From the NCBI GenBank assembly GCA_017548045.1, contig JAFYNR010000016.1:56307-120306 (forward strand): 64,000 nucleotides of DNA, given 5' to 3'. Shown piece after piece: positions 1-8,822 of the stretch. Source of the DNA: Clostridia bacterium (lineage in GTDB: Bacteria; Bacillota; Clostridia; Oscillospirales; Acutalibacteraceae). Under the pieces are notes generated by a model that worked only from the letters and a program-made list of their open reading frames with translations, made no database searches and was not told where the DNA came from. A program made the position numbers and the translations under genes. Each line of letters opens with the position of its first letter. Within the stretch, counting starts at the first letter, position 1.

Positions 1-30
1 ATATTCTTGCTCAGGCAACCGTTCAGGGCA

Positions 31-429
31 TCAAGAATTACGTTGCCGCAAGCTGAACCTGCTTTCAATAAACGAGCACAGCGCAAAGGCGGGAATACTC
101 AGAAAATACCAGGCAAGAGTGAATTGAGGGCAGATCTGACCCCATATATTCAGCGGCTTGTCGGAATAATCCCACACGTCCCAGCCCAGTGCCACGTTAG
201 CAATCATTCCCACACAGAATTCAAGGCTTGTTATTACCACGGCACCCAGCAGGCATTTTAGGAGTATATGAAGCTCTCTTGTCTGATTTATAAGATTTAG
301 CAGTACCATAACCGTACCGCCCGTCAGTGCCATGGTCCAATGGGTATAGCCCCTTGAAACAACCTCAATAAGCCCGTATAAAACGGCGCCTACTCCGAAG
401 CACATAAAATAATATCCTTTGAATTTCAC
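31..429 (-). CDS. putative ABC-transporter type IV / CmpB-like membrane protein (PF06541-like)
   Basis: Small integral membrane protein of about 132 residues with three to four hydrophobic segments. The C-terminal half carries the recognisable family pattern SLEFCVG, then GWDVWDYSDKPLN, then GQICPQFTLAWYFLS. This is typical of the PF06541 'putative ABC transporter type IV' proteins common in Firmicutes; no transport substrate is known. I place the start at a GTG (codon 427-429) preceded by GGGTGA. An ATG at 405 is a possible alternative. The longer upstream open frame runs antisense into the next gene and is not credible. The gene is divergent from the radical SAM gene, and the two share a short 39-bp control region. 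Confidence 0.7.
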   Translation of the reverse strand: MKFKGYYFMCFGVGAVLYGLIEVVSRGYTHWTMALTGGTVMVLLNLINQTRELHILLKCLLGAVVITSLEFCVGMIANVALGWDVWDYSDKPLNIWGQICPQFTLAWYFLSIPAFALCSFIESRFSLRQRNS

Positions 430-449
430 ACAATCACCCGATATATAAT
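419..449 (+). promoter_or_regulatory. candidate promoter of the anSME-sulfatase operon
   Basis: A consensus TATAAT lies at 444-449, with TTGAAT 19 bp upstream at 419-424. The spacer is longer than ideal, so only the -10 element is persuasive. It would start transcription about 15 bp before the anSME ATG. Confidence 0.35.
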
Positions 450-468
450 TTGCAAAAGAGGTGTTTTT

Positions 469-1533
469 ATGCGGCAGATGACCGCTTTGATAAAACCTGC
501 ATCCTCTGCCTGCAACCTCACCTGCGGCTACTGCTTTTACTGCGACGAGGCAAAGGCGAGAGAAGCAACTCACGGCTCTTTTATGAGCCTTGAAACCGCA
601 GAAAATCTGATAAAAAAAGTTTTTGATTTCTGCGGCGAGAATTCATCTGTCACCTTTATGTTTCAGGGCGGCGAGCCTTTGCTTGCAGGATGCGGTTTCT
701 TTGAAAATTTCATCCGTATTGCCCAAGAGAATAAAACGGAAGGCAGCAGTATTCATTATTCTTTGCAGACAAACGGAACCCTTATCGATGAAAATTTCTG
801 TAAAATATTCAAAGAGAACGATTTTTTAATCGGCGTATCCCTTGACGGCTTCAAGGACAAGCACAACAAAAACCGCTGTGATTCCTTTGACGGCGCAATG
901 CAGGGCGTAAGCCTTCTTAAAAAGCACAAAATTACGTTCAACATTCTTTCCGTAATAACCGCGCAGACAGATGCCGCCGAGCTTTTTAATTTTTATTCCG
1001 AAAACAGCTTCCGCGACGTTCAGCCGATTTACTGCCTTGACCCTCTTGACGGCACACAGTCGGAATACAGCCTTAACGCAAAACAGCTTGCAAGGTTTCA
1101 GAAAAGATTTTTCAACATATGGTTTTCGGAGGTTTCAAAGGGCAGACATTTTTACGTCCGTGATTTTGACAACCTGCTTTCTCTTATGACCAAGGGAGTT
1201 GCGGAGCAGTGCGGTGCAAGCGGCAGATGCAACGCTCAGCTTGTTGTTGAGGCAGACGGCACCTGCTACCCCTGTGATTTCTACTGCCTTGACGAATTCA
1301 GATGCCTCAATATAAACGAAGCGGATATAAACGATATTCTCAACTGCGACGGACTCAAAAGATTTTTTGAACACGATGAACCCAAAAACAAGCTCTGTGA
1401 AACCTGCAGAGTAAAAACTCTTTGCGGTTCGGGGTGCAAGCGTTACAGAAGCCTTTATAATCAGCTTGAGGGCTACTGCCCCAGAATGGATTTCATTATG
1501 CACGTTGTTGAAAAGATGAGGAGCGTGAGATAA
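469..1533 (+). CDS. anaerobic sulfatase-maturating enzyme (radical SAM/SPASM)
   Basis: Radical SAM enzyme of 354 residues that in this family oxidises the active-site Cys or Ser of a type I sulfatase to formylglycine in the cytoplasm. The CxxxCxxC cluster motif is C15-N-L-T-C19-G-Y-C22, followed by F-Y-C. A GGEPLL motif follows near residue 67. The C-terminal third is a SPASM-type cysteine-rich domain (CGASGRC, YPCDFYC, CETC, CGSGC) that binds two further Fe-S clusters. RBS AGAGGTG precedes the ATG; a second ATG nine bases on is less well placed. The sulfatase begins two bases after the stop, so the two are translationally coupled and the partner substrate is evident. Confidence 0.93.
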   Translation: MRQMTALIKPASSACNLTCGYCFYCDEAKAREATHGSFMSLETAENLIKKVFDFCGENSSVTFMFQGGEPLLAGCGFFENFIRIAQENKTEGSSIHYSLQTNGTLIDENFCKIFKENDFLIGVSLDGFKDKHNKNRCDSFDGAMQGVSLLKKHKITFNILSVITAQTDAAELFNFYSENSFRDVQPIYCLDPLDGTQSEYSLNAKQLARFQKRFFNIWFSEVSKGRHFYVRDFDNLLSLMTKGVAEQCGASGRCNAQLVVEADGTCYPCDFYCLDEFRCLNINEADINDILNCDGLKRFFEHDEPKNKLCETCRVKTLCGSGCKRYRSLYNQLEGYCPRMDFIMHVVEKMRSVR

Positions 1534-1535
1534 AT

Positions 1536-2816
1536 ATGAACAGACCCAATATTATCTTTTATTTTTCCGATCAGCAGAGAGCCGATTCCGCAGGCTGTTA
1601 CGGTCAGAAGCTGCCCGTAACCCCGAATCTTGATAAAATTGCAGAGGAAGGCACTCTTTTTGAGAATGCATTCACCTGCCAGCCCGTATGCGGCCCTATG
1701 AGAGCCTGCCTTCAGAGCGGCGTTTATGCATCGCAGAACGGCTGTTACCGCAACAACATCGCCCTGCCCACGGATACCAAGGGAATTGCCCATTATCTGA
1801 CCGAAGCAGGCTACGATACCGCATATATCGGCAAATGGCATCTTGCCTCAGACAGCGAGCACAGACTTGCCACCAAGCCCACACCTAAGGAACGCAGAGG
1901 CGGCTACGGCTACTGGAGGGCGGCGGATATTCTTGAATTCACCTCTCACGGCTACAACGGTTACGTGTTTGACGAGAATAACAACAGGCTTGATTTCAAG
2001 GGTTACAGAGCAGATAAAATCAATGATTTTGCCATTGAATACCTTAAAAAGCCTCACGAAAAGCCCTTTTTTATGTTTGTTTCTCAGCTTGAGCCTCATC
2101 ATCAGAATGACAGATTGCGTTTTGAATCGCCCAAGGGGCTGAAAAACAAATTCAGAAATTATGAGGTACCGGGCGACCTTAAGGATACTTTAGGCGACTG
2201 GCGTGTTCAGATGCCCTCATACCTCGCCTGCTGCAACAGTGTCGACACAAACTTCGGCAGACTTATTCAGACACTCAAGGATGAGGGCCTTTACGATAAC
2301 ACGGTTATAATTTATACCTCGGACCACGGCTGTCATTTCAGAACACGCAATATGGAATACAAGCGCTCCTGCCACGAAAACAGCATAAAGGTTCCCCTTG
2401 TAATCACGGGCGGTGCCTTTACGGGCGGCGGCAGAATAAGTGACCTTGTTTCTCTTATCGACCTGCCCGCAACAGTGCTTGACATTGCAGGTGCTCAAAT
2501 CCCCGAGCATTTTATGGGCAAGAGCCTTACCGATAAAAAAGGTCACGAAAGCGTATTCATTCAGATTTCGGAAAGTCAGATAGGCAGGGCTGTACGAACG
2601 GATCGATGGAAATACAGTGTTTCCGCAAAGGATGCCGATAAAGCCTTTGCAGATGAATACAAGGATGATTTTCTTTACGACCTTGAAAACGATCCTTACG
2701 AAAAAAACAATCTGATTCACTGCCCCGGGCACAGTGAAATCAGACTTGAAATGAGAAGGCTTCTGCTTGAATATATGCAGAAAGCCGGAGAACCCGTCTT
2801 AAAAATAACGGATTGA
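1536..2816 (+). CDS. type I sulfatase (formylglycine-dependent), cytoplasmic
   Basis: Sulfatase of 426 residues in the alkaline-phosphatase superfamily. The N-terminal metal motif is PNIIFYFSDQQRAD. The modification site is C52-G-P-M-R56, a C-x-P-x-R motif, so Cys52 should become formylglycine through the maturase encoded just upstream. Later motifs are GKWHL (near residue 100) and TSDHGCHF (near 262), which supply metal and sulfate ligands. No signal peptide is visible, so it probably desulfates imported saccharides, or it is exported by a route not visible here. The specific sulfated substrate cannot be told from sequence. It is followed by DUF2804 and a secreted esterase in the same operon. 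Confidence 0.92.
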   Translation: MNRPNIIFYFSDQQRADSAGCYGQKLPVTPNLDKIAEEGTLFENAFTCQPVCGPMRACLQSGVYASQNGCYRNNIALPTDTKGIAHYLTEAGYDTAYIGKWHLASDSEHRLATKPTPKERRGGYGYWRAADILEFTSHGYNGYVFDENNNRLDFKGYRADKINDFAIEYLKKPHEKPFFMFVSQLEPHHQNDRLRFESPKGLKNKFRNYEVPGDLKDTLGDWRVQMPSYLACCNSVDTNFGRLIQTLKDEGLYDNTVIIYTSDHGCHFRTRNMEYKRSCHENSIKVPLVITGGAFTGGGRISDLVSLIDLPATVLDIAGAQIPEHFMGKSLTDKKGHESVFIQISESQIGRAVRTDRWKYSVSAKDADKAFADEYKDDFLYDLENDPYEKNNLIHCPGHSEIRLEMRRLLLEYMQKAGEPVLKITD

Positions 2817-2830
2817 CACAAGGAGATAAA

Positions 2831-3859
2831 ATGAACCATAAGCTTGAAAAACCTCAGAGATTGCTGGACCTTGAAGGCAAAATTCTTGAAGCAGGCTGGG
2901 CTAACAAGCTCATTGCTGAATACAGTCCCTTCGACGTAAAGGCAAGCAAAATCAGAATAAAAGAATGGGATTATTACATTATCGTTGACGACAGAGGCTT
3001 TGCATTTTCAACGGTTATTTCGGATAACCGCTATCTCGGCCTTGCCAACGCCACTCTTTTTGATTTGAACGAAGGCAAAAAATATGATTACGTAATGCCC
3101 ATAATAATGCCCAACGGCAGACTTCATATGCCCACCGACAGCTCAAAGGGTGATATTTTTTACCGCAATCCTTCTTCATCCGCAAGCCTTGCATATTACC
3201 ACGAAGACGGCTTCAGAAGGCTGACGGGACATTACAAGGCAACAAAAACAAGGCCGACTTTTGATTTTGACATAAAGCTCCGTAAGTTTGAAAATGATGA
3301 TACTATGGTTATCGCTACCCCTTGGGAAACGGATAAAAAAGCATTCTACTACAATCAGAAAATCAACTGTATGCCTGCGGAGGGCTACATAAAATTCGGT
3401 GACGTTAAAATCGACATTTCACCCGAAAGGAACTTTGCGACCCTTGACTGGGGCAGAGGTGTATGGACATATGAAAACACCTGGTACTGGAGTTCGGGTA
3501 ACGGCTACATAAACGGTAAGCGCTTCGGTTTCAATCTTGGTTACGGTTTTGGCGATACGACCGCCGCAAGTGAGAATATGTTTTTCTACGACGGCAAATG
3601 CCACAAGCTTGACCGCATCCGTTTTGACATACCCGAAAATATTATGCAGCCATGGAAAATCATCAGCTCTGACGGACGGTTTGATATGGATTTCAGACCC
3701 GTTTATGACAATGCTTCAAACCTTAATGCGTTGGTTATAAAGCGTAATGCTCATCAGGTATTCGGCAAAATGACCGGTAAAGCAATTCTTGACGACGGCA
3801 CCGTGCTTGAAATCAAAGACCTGCTTATGTTTGCCGAAAGAGTAATAAACAAGAACTGA
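2831..3859 (+). CDS. DUF2804 family protein (first of two in the window)
   Basis: Protein of about 342 residues recognisable as DUF2804 by the C-terminal blocks NFATLDWGRGVW, YWSSGNGYING and PWKIISSDGRFDMDF, followed by HQVFGKMTG and DDGTVLEIKDL. The function is unknown; the fold is all-beta and resembles lipocalin or tocopherol-cyclase-like domains in some analyses, which I cannot verify here. No signal peptide is present. The start is the ATG following AAGGAGATAAA, not the in-frame TTG 18 bases upstream, which lies across the sulfatase stop. Its position between a sulfatase and a secreted esterase suggests a lipid or glycan role, by context only. A paralog lies at 61263-62357. Confidence 0.85.
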   Translation: MNHKLEKPQRLLDLEGKILEAGWANKLIAEYSPFDVKASKIRIKEWDYYIIVDDRGFAFSTVISDNRYLGLANATLFDLNEGKKYDYVMPIIMPNGRLHMPTDSSKGDIFYRNPSSSASLAYYHEDGFRRLTGHYKATKTRPTFDFDIKLRKFENDDTMVIATPWETDKKAFYYNQKINCMPAEGYIKFGDVKIDISPERNFATLDWGRGVWTYENTWYWSSGNGYINGKRFGFNLGYGFGDTTAASENMFFYDGKCHKLDRIRFDIPENIMQPWKIISSDGRFDMDFRPVYDNASNLNALVIKRNAHQVFGKMTGKAILDDGTVLEIKDLLMFAERVINKN

Positions 3860-3872
3860 AAGGAGAATGAAA

Positions 3873-4916
3873 ATGAAGAAACTTTTTGCAATTATCCTTG
3901 CTTTTACATTTATCTTCACTCTGTCCGCAAGTGCTTTTGCACTTTCGAAAGAAGGCGGAATCGAGCCTCTCAAGGCGCAGTTTGTTCAGGGTGAAGGCCC
4001 CGAAGCCAACGGATATACCGTTGATTACAGCTACTATTCCCCCGTTAAGGAAAACGACACAACCAAATACCCTCTCGTTGTGTGGCTTCACGGTATGGGC
4101 GACGGCAAAGAGCCCGGAAGTCCCGTCAAAAAGAGCAACATAGCCTACTGGACAAGCGATGAATTCCAGGCACGCTTCAAGCCTGCAGGCGGTGCATTCA
4201 TCCTTGCCGCACGCTCGAGAGAAGAAGATAACATCTTCTGGAGCAACGAAATGATTGAGCCTCTCAGAGCCGCAATCGACGAATTCATAGCGGATAACAA
4301 GGATAATATTGACCTTACAAGAATTTACGTGGGCGGTTACTCAATGGGCGGTAAAATGACACTTAAAATGGCGGTTGCCTACCCCGAAATGTTTGCCGCA
4401 GCCTTCCCCATCTGCCCTGCATGGGCACCCTCGGATGAGCTTTGCGGTATGCTTGCAGATACTCCCGTATGGATTACCTCCAGCACCCGTGACCCTCTTG
4501 TTAACTACTATTTGGCGGTTTCGCCTACCTTTGAAAGAATAACCTCCGTTTCAAACGTTGCGGCAGAATGCAGGCTTTCAACGCTCACAAAGGTATGCTA
4601 TGAAGACGGCACAAAAACAAGCAGCAGCCATCACGCCTGGTATGCGGTAAACCACGATATGTTCAGCGATGCAAACGGAGATTATCACAATATGTCAACC
4701 GTAAACGGTCTTGGCGAGGAAGTCAGTCTCTCGTATCCCGACGGAATGATAAGCTGGCTCAGCTCTCAGACTTCGGATTATGACGGCACGCCCATTGCCG
4801 GCACCGGCAACCTTACATCCGAGCATTCAACGGATAACGTAATTTACTGCGACGGAGTTCTCGGCTTCTTTGAGCTTCTCTTCAATGCAATTAAGATGAT
4901 AATAGGTATAAAATAA
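3873..4916 (+). CDS. secreted alpha/beta-hydrolase esterase (PHB-depolymerase/CE1-like)
   Basis: Secreted esterase-like protein with a signal peptide of about 24 residues (KKLFAIILAFTFIFTLSASAFA). The alpha/beta-hydrolase core has the oxyanion segment VVWLHGMGDG, the nucleophile elbow GGYSMGG (Ser near residue 157) and a late HHAW histidine. The layout resembles feruloyl/acetyl xylan esterases and PHB depolymerase-like enzymes, which remove ester decorations from polysaccharides. The C-terminus ends in a hydrophobic stretch (about 18 residues) that may contact the membrane. AGGAGA sits six bases before the second ATG (3873), which I prefer to the ATG at 3867. It is the last gene of the sulfatase operon, before a strong terminator. 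Confidence 0.8.
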   Translation: MKKLFAIILAFTFIFTLSASAFALSKEGGIEPLKAQFVQGEGPEANGYTVDYSYYSPVKENDTTKYPLVVWLHGMGDGKEPGSPVKKSNIAYWTSDEFQARFKPAGGAFILAARSREEDNIFWSNEMIEPLRAAIDEFIADNKDNIDLTRIYVGGYSMGGKMTLKMAVAYPEMFAAAFPICPAWAPSDELCGMLADTPVWITSSTRDPLVNYYLAVSPTFERITSVSNVAAECRLSTLTKVCYEDGTKTSSSHHAWYAVNHDMFSDANGDYHNMSTVNGLGEEVSLSYPDGMISWLSSQTSDYDGTPIAGTGNLTSEHSTDNVIYCDGVLGFFELLFNAIKMIIGIK

Positions 4917-4919
4917 CAA

Positions 4920-4955
4920 CAGCGGCTTACATTTGTTTGTAAGCCGCTGCTTTTT
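4920..4955. terminator. intrinsic terminator between convergent genes
   Basis: An 11-bp perfect stem, CAGCGGCTTAC with GTAAGCCGCTG around an 8-nt loop, is followed by CTTTTT on the plus strand. It ends the sulfatase operon and, read the other way, probably also the M3 peptidase gene. Confidence 0.85.
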
Positions 4956-4956
4956 A

Positions 4957-6648
4957 TCAGAAAAGCTCTTCTTCAATTTTTTCAATAATCTTCGCTGTGC
5001 TGTGTGCAGTATTTTTAAGGGCGTTTTCACCGAAGGGAGATTTCAGACCTGCGCCTTCAATCAGCTCACCAAGGGACACGCCGCCTGTCTTTTTGAGGAA
5101 TTCAACGTATTTTTCAAGTGCACCGTCAAAATCCTCTCTCGAAAGTCCCAGAAAGCCCAGGGCAACGCACTGTGCAATACAATAATCAATATAGTAAAAC
5201 GGGCTTTCGTAAATATGCATCTGATACTGCCAGCGTGTGCCCAGCTCAAGATAAGGAATACCCTCAAAGGAGATATAGGGTCTGTATTTCTTTTCAAGCT
5301 TCAGATATTCGCTCTTTCTCTCATCAGGCGTCAGGTCGGGATTTTCATAAACTATATGCTGAAATTCGTCAACTATTGTACCGTAGGGAATAAACGAAAG
5401 TGCGTCAACGATATGCTTATAGCGGTATTTATCGGAGCTTTTGCCGAAGAAATCGTCCATATACTTATGGCAGAGAAATTCCATGCTCATACTGTGGCAC
5501 TCGTGTGTTTCCATACCCGTAGGATAATCGGGCTCGGCATATTTGAACATATAATCCGCCGCAAGTGCGTGGCCGAATTCGTGGGTGATAACGTCGATAT
5601 CACCGCTTGTACCGTTGAAGTTTGCAAGTATAAAGGGCTGCTTGTATTTTGCAAAGGTGGTGCAGTAGCCACCGCCGAATTTTCCGTCACGGGCTTCAAC
5701 GTCAAAGGCTTCGGCATCAAGCATTCTCTGCATAAAGCCGCCGATTTCAGGCTTCATATCGTGATACATTTTCAGAGCATTCTCAAAAATCTCTTCCGTA
5801 CCGATAACGGGTCTGGGCATTTCGCCCGTAACGCTGATTGCGTCGTCATAGTACATTATTTCATCCAGATTCAATCTGTTTTTTATGCGTTCTTTAAGCC
5901 CGGAAACGGCAGGAACAATATCGGTTTCAACGCTCTTTCTGAATGCGGCAACCATTTTTTCGTCGTAGTCTACCCTGCCCATTCTGTAATAGCCCAGCTC
6001 AACGAAATTTTTGTAGCCCAGCTTACGGGCAATCTGTGTGCGGATTTTAACAAGACCGTCAAAAATTTCATCGAACGTTTCCGCATTGGCTTCCATAGTT
6101 ATGCCGATTGCCTCTGCAGCTTTCTTTCGCACGTCACGACTGTCATCCTCAAGCTTGCCTCTCAACACGGAAAGGGGCATTTTTTTGCCCTCAAATTCAA
6201 ATGCAAGCTCGCCCATAAACTTTGAGTATCGGGTAACAAGCGCATTTTCCTGCTGTAAATCCTCAATCACCTCGGGCGAGAAGGTTTTGAGCGACATTTC
6301 AAAGCCTTTGAAAACTCTGGGATTTATCAGCTTTTCCGCATCCGCTTTATAAGGCGATTCGAGCATTGCCTTCTTATATTCATTCTCAATTTCGGAGAAA
6401 AGCGGCATTGCATTATCGTAATAATCCATCTCCGCATTATAGAATTCATCCCTTGTGTTGAGGGTGAAACGGCAATTTGCAAGGGCACAGGCGGTTTCGG
6501 CTTCTTCGCTTATCTTATTGAATTCATCTCTTGCCGCCTTCAGATCCTCTGCGGATTCTGCCGATTTGATTTTTGCGATTATCTTTTCGGCCTGTTCTTT
6601 TAATTCTTCAACCGTGATTCTTTTATACGGCATTTCGGAAACTTTCAT
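4957..6648 (-). CDS. M3 family oligoendopeptidase (PepF-like)
   Basis: Zinc metallopeptidase of 563 residues. The catalytic motif is ITHEFGHAL (His356, Glu357, His360), and the third zinc ligand is probably the Glu in METHECHS about 25 residues later. The size and the surrounding block (FNGTSGDIDVITHEFGH) match the M3B oligoendopeptidase group that degrades short peptides in the cytoplasm. There is no signal peptide. AGGGGAA precedes the ATG. It is monocistronic and convergent with the esterase gene, sharing the terminator. It looks unrelated in function to the flanking glycan genes. Confidence 0.92.
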   Translation of the reverse strand: MKVSEMPYKRITVEELKEQAEKIIAKIKSAESAEDLKAARDEFNKISEEAETACALANCRFTLNTRDEFYNAEMDYYDNAMPLFSEIENEYKKAMLESPYKADAEKLINPRVFKGFEMSLKTFSPEVIEDLQQENALVTRYSKFMGELAFEFEGKKMPLSVLRGKLEDDSRDVRKKAAEAIGITMEANAETFDEIFDGLVKIRTQIARKLGYKNFVELGYYRMGRVDYDEKMVAAFRKSVETDIVPAVSGLKERIKNRLNLDEIMYYDDAISVTGEMPRPVIGTEEIFENALKMYHDMKPEIGGFMQRMLDAEAFDVEARDGKFGGGYCTTFAKYKQPFILANFNGTSGDIDVITHEFGHALAADYMFKYAEPDYPTGMETHECHSMSMEFLCHKYMDDFFGKSSDKYRYKHIVDALSFIPYGTIVDEFQHIVYENPDLTPDERKSEYLKLEKKYRPYISFEGIPYLELGTRWQYQMHIYESPFYYIDYCIAQCVALGFLGLSREDFDGALEKYVEFLKKTGGVSLGELIEGAGLKSPFGENALKNTAHSTAKIIEKIEEELF

Positions 6649-6680
6649 ATCTATTCCCCTTTTCTTTTGTCAACATTGCT

Positions 6681-6710
6681 ATTATACTATGAAACATATA
6701 TTAAATACAA
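6681..6710 (-). promoter_or_regulatory. promoter of the M3 peptidase gene
   Basis: On the minus strand TTGTAT (6705-6710) and TATAAT (6681-6686) are separated by 18 bp. Confidence 0.6.
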
Positions 6711-6732
6711 CATAAAAATAGAATTCAGACGG

Positions 6733-6761
6733 TAGATTTTTCTTGTTCTCCGTGCTATAAT
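6733..6761 (+). promoter_or_regulatory. extended -10 promoter of the GH43-heparinase gene run
   Basis: TGCTATAAT (6753-6761) is a perfect extended -10. The -35 at 6733-6738 (TAGATT, 17-bp spacer) is weak, which is usual for extended -10 promoters. It lies 18 bp upstream of the GH43 RBS AAAGGAGG. Confidence 0.6.
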
Positions 6762-6784
6762 CAAAACAGCAAAGGAGGAATATT

Positions 6785-7714
6785 ATGGCCTGCTTATTCA
6801 CATATTTCACACACGGTTCCCGAGGCGACAGAGAACAGGTGTGGTTTTCGCTGAGCCGCGACGGACTTCATTGGAACGATATAGGCACAGACGAACCCGT
6901 GCTCTGCTCCCGACTCGGTACAAAGGGCGTGCGCGACCCCTTCCCCGTTTACGACGAAAAACAGAAAAAATATTTTATCATTGCAACCGACCTTAACACT
7001 TCTTCGGGCGATTGGGGCGAATTTTCCCGTAACGGAAGCCGATGCATTGTTGTATGGGAATCTGAAGATCTGATAAATTGGAGCGATGAAAGGCTTGTTG
7101 AGGTAGGTATTCCCGAGGCAGGCTGTGTGTGGGCACCCGAAGCGGTTTTCTGCAAGGAAGAGGATGCCTGGTTTGTCTTCTGGGCATCAAACGTAAAAGA
7201 AAGCGGAGATGCCGATTACAAACAGCGTATCTACGGTGCATTCACAAAGGATTTCAGAACGTTCACCGAGCCCTTCAAATTTATCGATAAGGATATTTCG
7301 GTTATCGATACAAACATTGTTTGGGATAAAGGCTTTTACTACCGCACGTCAAAAGACGAAACCAACAAGGTTATTTTTATTGAGCGCAGTGAAAAACTCA
7401 TTCCCGAAAACGGCAGAGAATATGAAAAAATCATCTCTCCCCTGCTTGACGGATTCAAGGGTCTTGAGGGACCCGAGGTATATTACATCAAGGATTTGAA
7501 AAAATGGTGCCTTATCGCAGATCAATACGGCACTCATACGGGCTATCTGCCTATGCTGACAGACGACCTTTCAAGCGGAGAATTTGAAATTCTCAAGCCC
7601 GAGGAATACAGTCTCGGTATACATCAGAAACAGCACGGCGGTATAATCGAAATTTCCGACGATACCGCACAAGCGCTTATTGAACATTACGGAATATGGG
7701 ATGGTAAACGATGA
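6785..7714 (+). CDS. glycoside hydrolase family 43-like beta-propeller
   Basis: Protein of 309 residues with the five-bladed propeller pattern of GH43/GH117-type enzymes (arabinofuranosidase or xylosidase activities are common in the family). Visible markers are VRDPFPVYD with candidate base Asp51, the VWAPEAVF block with Glu119, the VIDTNIVWD block, and LEGPEVYY with the likely acid Glu. No signal peptide is present, so it acts inside the cell or is released otherwise. RBS AAAGGAGG. The stop overlaps the GH5 start by four bases (ATGA), so it is the first cistron of a glycan-degradation operon. The precise substrate is not readable. Confidence 0.8.
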   Translation: MACLFTYFTHGSRGDREQVWFSLSRDGLHWNDIGTDEPVLCSRLGTKGVRDPFPVYDEKQKKYFIIATDLNTSSGDWGEFSRNGSRCIVVWESEDLINWSDERLVEVGIPEAGCVWAPEAVFCKEEDAWFVFWASNVKESGDADYKQRIYGAFTKDFRTFTEPFKFIDKDISVIDTNIVWDKGFYYRTSKDETNKVIFIERSEKLIPENGREYEKIISPLLDGFKGLEGPEVYYIKDLKKWCLIADQYGTHTGYLPMLTDDLSSGEFEILKPEEYSLGIHQKQHGGIIEISDDTAQALIEHYGIWDGKR

Positions 7715-8808
7715 TAAACAGAATTATCTCCTTGCTTCTTGTCATTTCAAACTGCATCAGTGGAGCTTTTTCGCAGGCGGCTGACTTTCTGCTTTTCCCT
7801 TCGTATGAAATGACAGAATCAATTCAGTTTGCTCAATCGCTGGGCAGCGGCTGGAATTTAGGCAACACCTTTGAGGCCTGCGAAAAACATTCAACCGAAA
7901 AAGCGGGTCTTGAAACCGAAACAATGTGGGGCAACCCCGAAACAACAAAAGAGCTTTTCGCTTTTGTAAAGGAATGCGGCTTTGACAGCATAAGAATTCC
8001 CGTCACCTGGGCACAGCATATGGGAGATGCGCCCGATTATACCATTGACCCTGCGTGGCTTGACAGAATAAATCAGGTTGTTGACTGGGTGCTTGAGCTT
8101 GATATGAAGGTTATAATCAACGTTCATCACGACGACGCCTTCTGGCTTATAACCGATAACGAGCACGCCGACAGCTCTGAATATATCCTCAGAAAAATCT
8201 GGTCACAGCTTTGCGAAAGATTTGCTTCATACGGTGAAAATCTTGTTTTTGAAACAATGAACGAGCCACGTGTTGTAGGTGCACAGGATGAATGGTCGGG
8301 CAACCCCGAAACGAGGGCTGTTGTGAACCGACTGAATTTTGCGGCACTTGACACCATAAGAAACGGCGGCGGAAACAACAAAACAAGATTTGTTATAATC
8401 CCCACCTATGCCTGCAGCGGTCTTGATGAAAATATAGACGCCCTTGCCCTGCCCGATGACAGCAGAGTAATTGTGACGGTTCATTATTATTTCGGCACCG
8501 CCCATCAGTCGGAATTTGCAGATAACGAAAGCAAATGGAGCCTTTCGGAAAAATTCTCGCTTTACAAAACCTTCAGAAGAATGCACAAGCGCTACATTGC
8601 CAAAGGCTACGGTGTAGTCAAAAGTGAATTCGGCTGGACCGACAGAACAAATCTTGAAAACCTTGCGGCAAATGCCGAATTCTACGTTGAGCTTGCAAAA
8701 AAATTCGGATTTCCCTGTATGGTATGGGATAACGGAAGCTCCTTTGAACTTATAGACCGCATCAATCTTACGCAAAAATATCCGGAATACATTGAAGCAA
8801 TAACATAA
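7711..8808 (+). CDS. GH5 endoglucanase/cellulase-like
   Basis: GH5 enzyme of 365 residues with an N-terminal signal peptide or anchor (ISLLLVISNCISGAF). Family blocks are GWNLGNTFEA, IRIPVTW (near 95), INVHHDD (near 137), the acid/base FETMNEPR (Glu185), VHYY (257-260) and the nucleophile GVVKSEFGW (Glu306). This pattern matches secreted bacterial endoglucanases or mannanases of the GH5_2/GH5_4 kind; the subfamily is uncertain. There is no carbohydrate-binding module or dockerin. It is translationally coupled to the GH43 gene upstream, and the metallophosphoesterase follows after 14 bp. Confidence 0.9.
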   Translation: MINRIISLLLVISNCISGAFSQAADFLLFPSYEMTESIQFAQSLGSGWNLGNTFEACEKHSTEKAGLETETMWGNPETTKELFAFVKECGFDSIRIPVTWAQHMGDAPDYTIDPAWLDRINQVVDWVLELDMKVIINVHHDDAFWLITDNEHADSSEYILRKIWSQLCERFASYGENLVFETMNEPRVVGAQDEWSGNPETRAVVNRLNFAALDTIRNGGGNNKTRFVIIPTYACSGLDENIDALALPDDSRVIVTVHYYFGTAHQSEFADNESKWSLSEKFSLYKTFRRMHKRYIAKGYGVVKSEFGWTDRTNLENLAANAEFYVELAKKFGFPCMVWDNGSSFELIDRINLTQKYPEYIEAIT

Positions 8809-8822
8809 AAAGGAGAATAACC

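Noticed and set aside
4933-6225. 430-codon plus-strand open frame opposite the M3 peptidase
   Set aside because: It is antisense to a peptidase with an intact HEFGH motif; the sequence is a Cys/Phe/His-rich shadow without domains, RBS or promoter.
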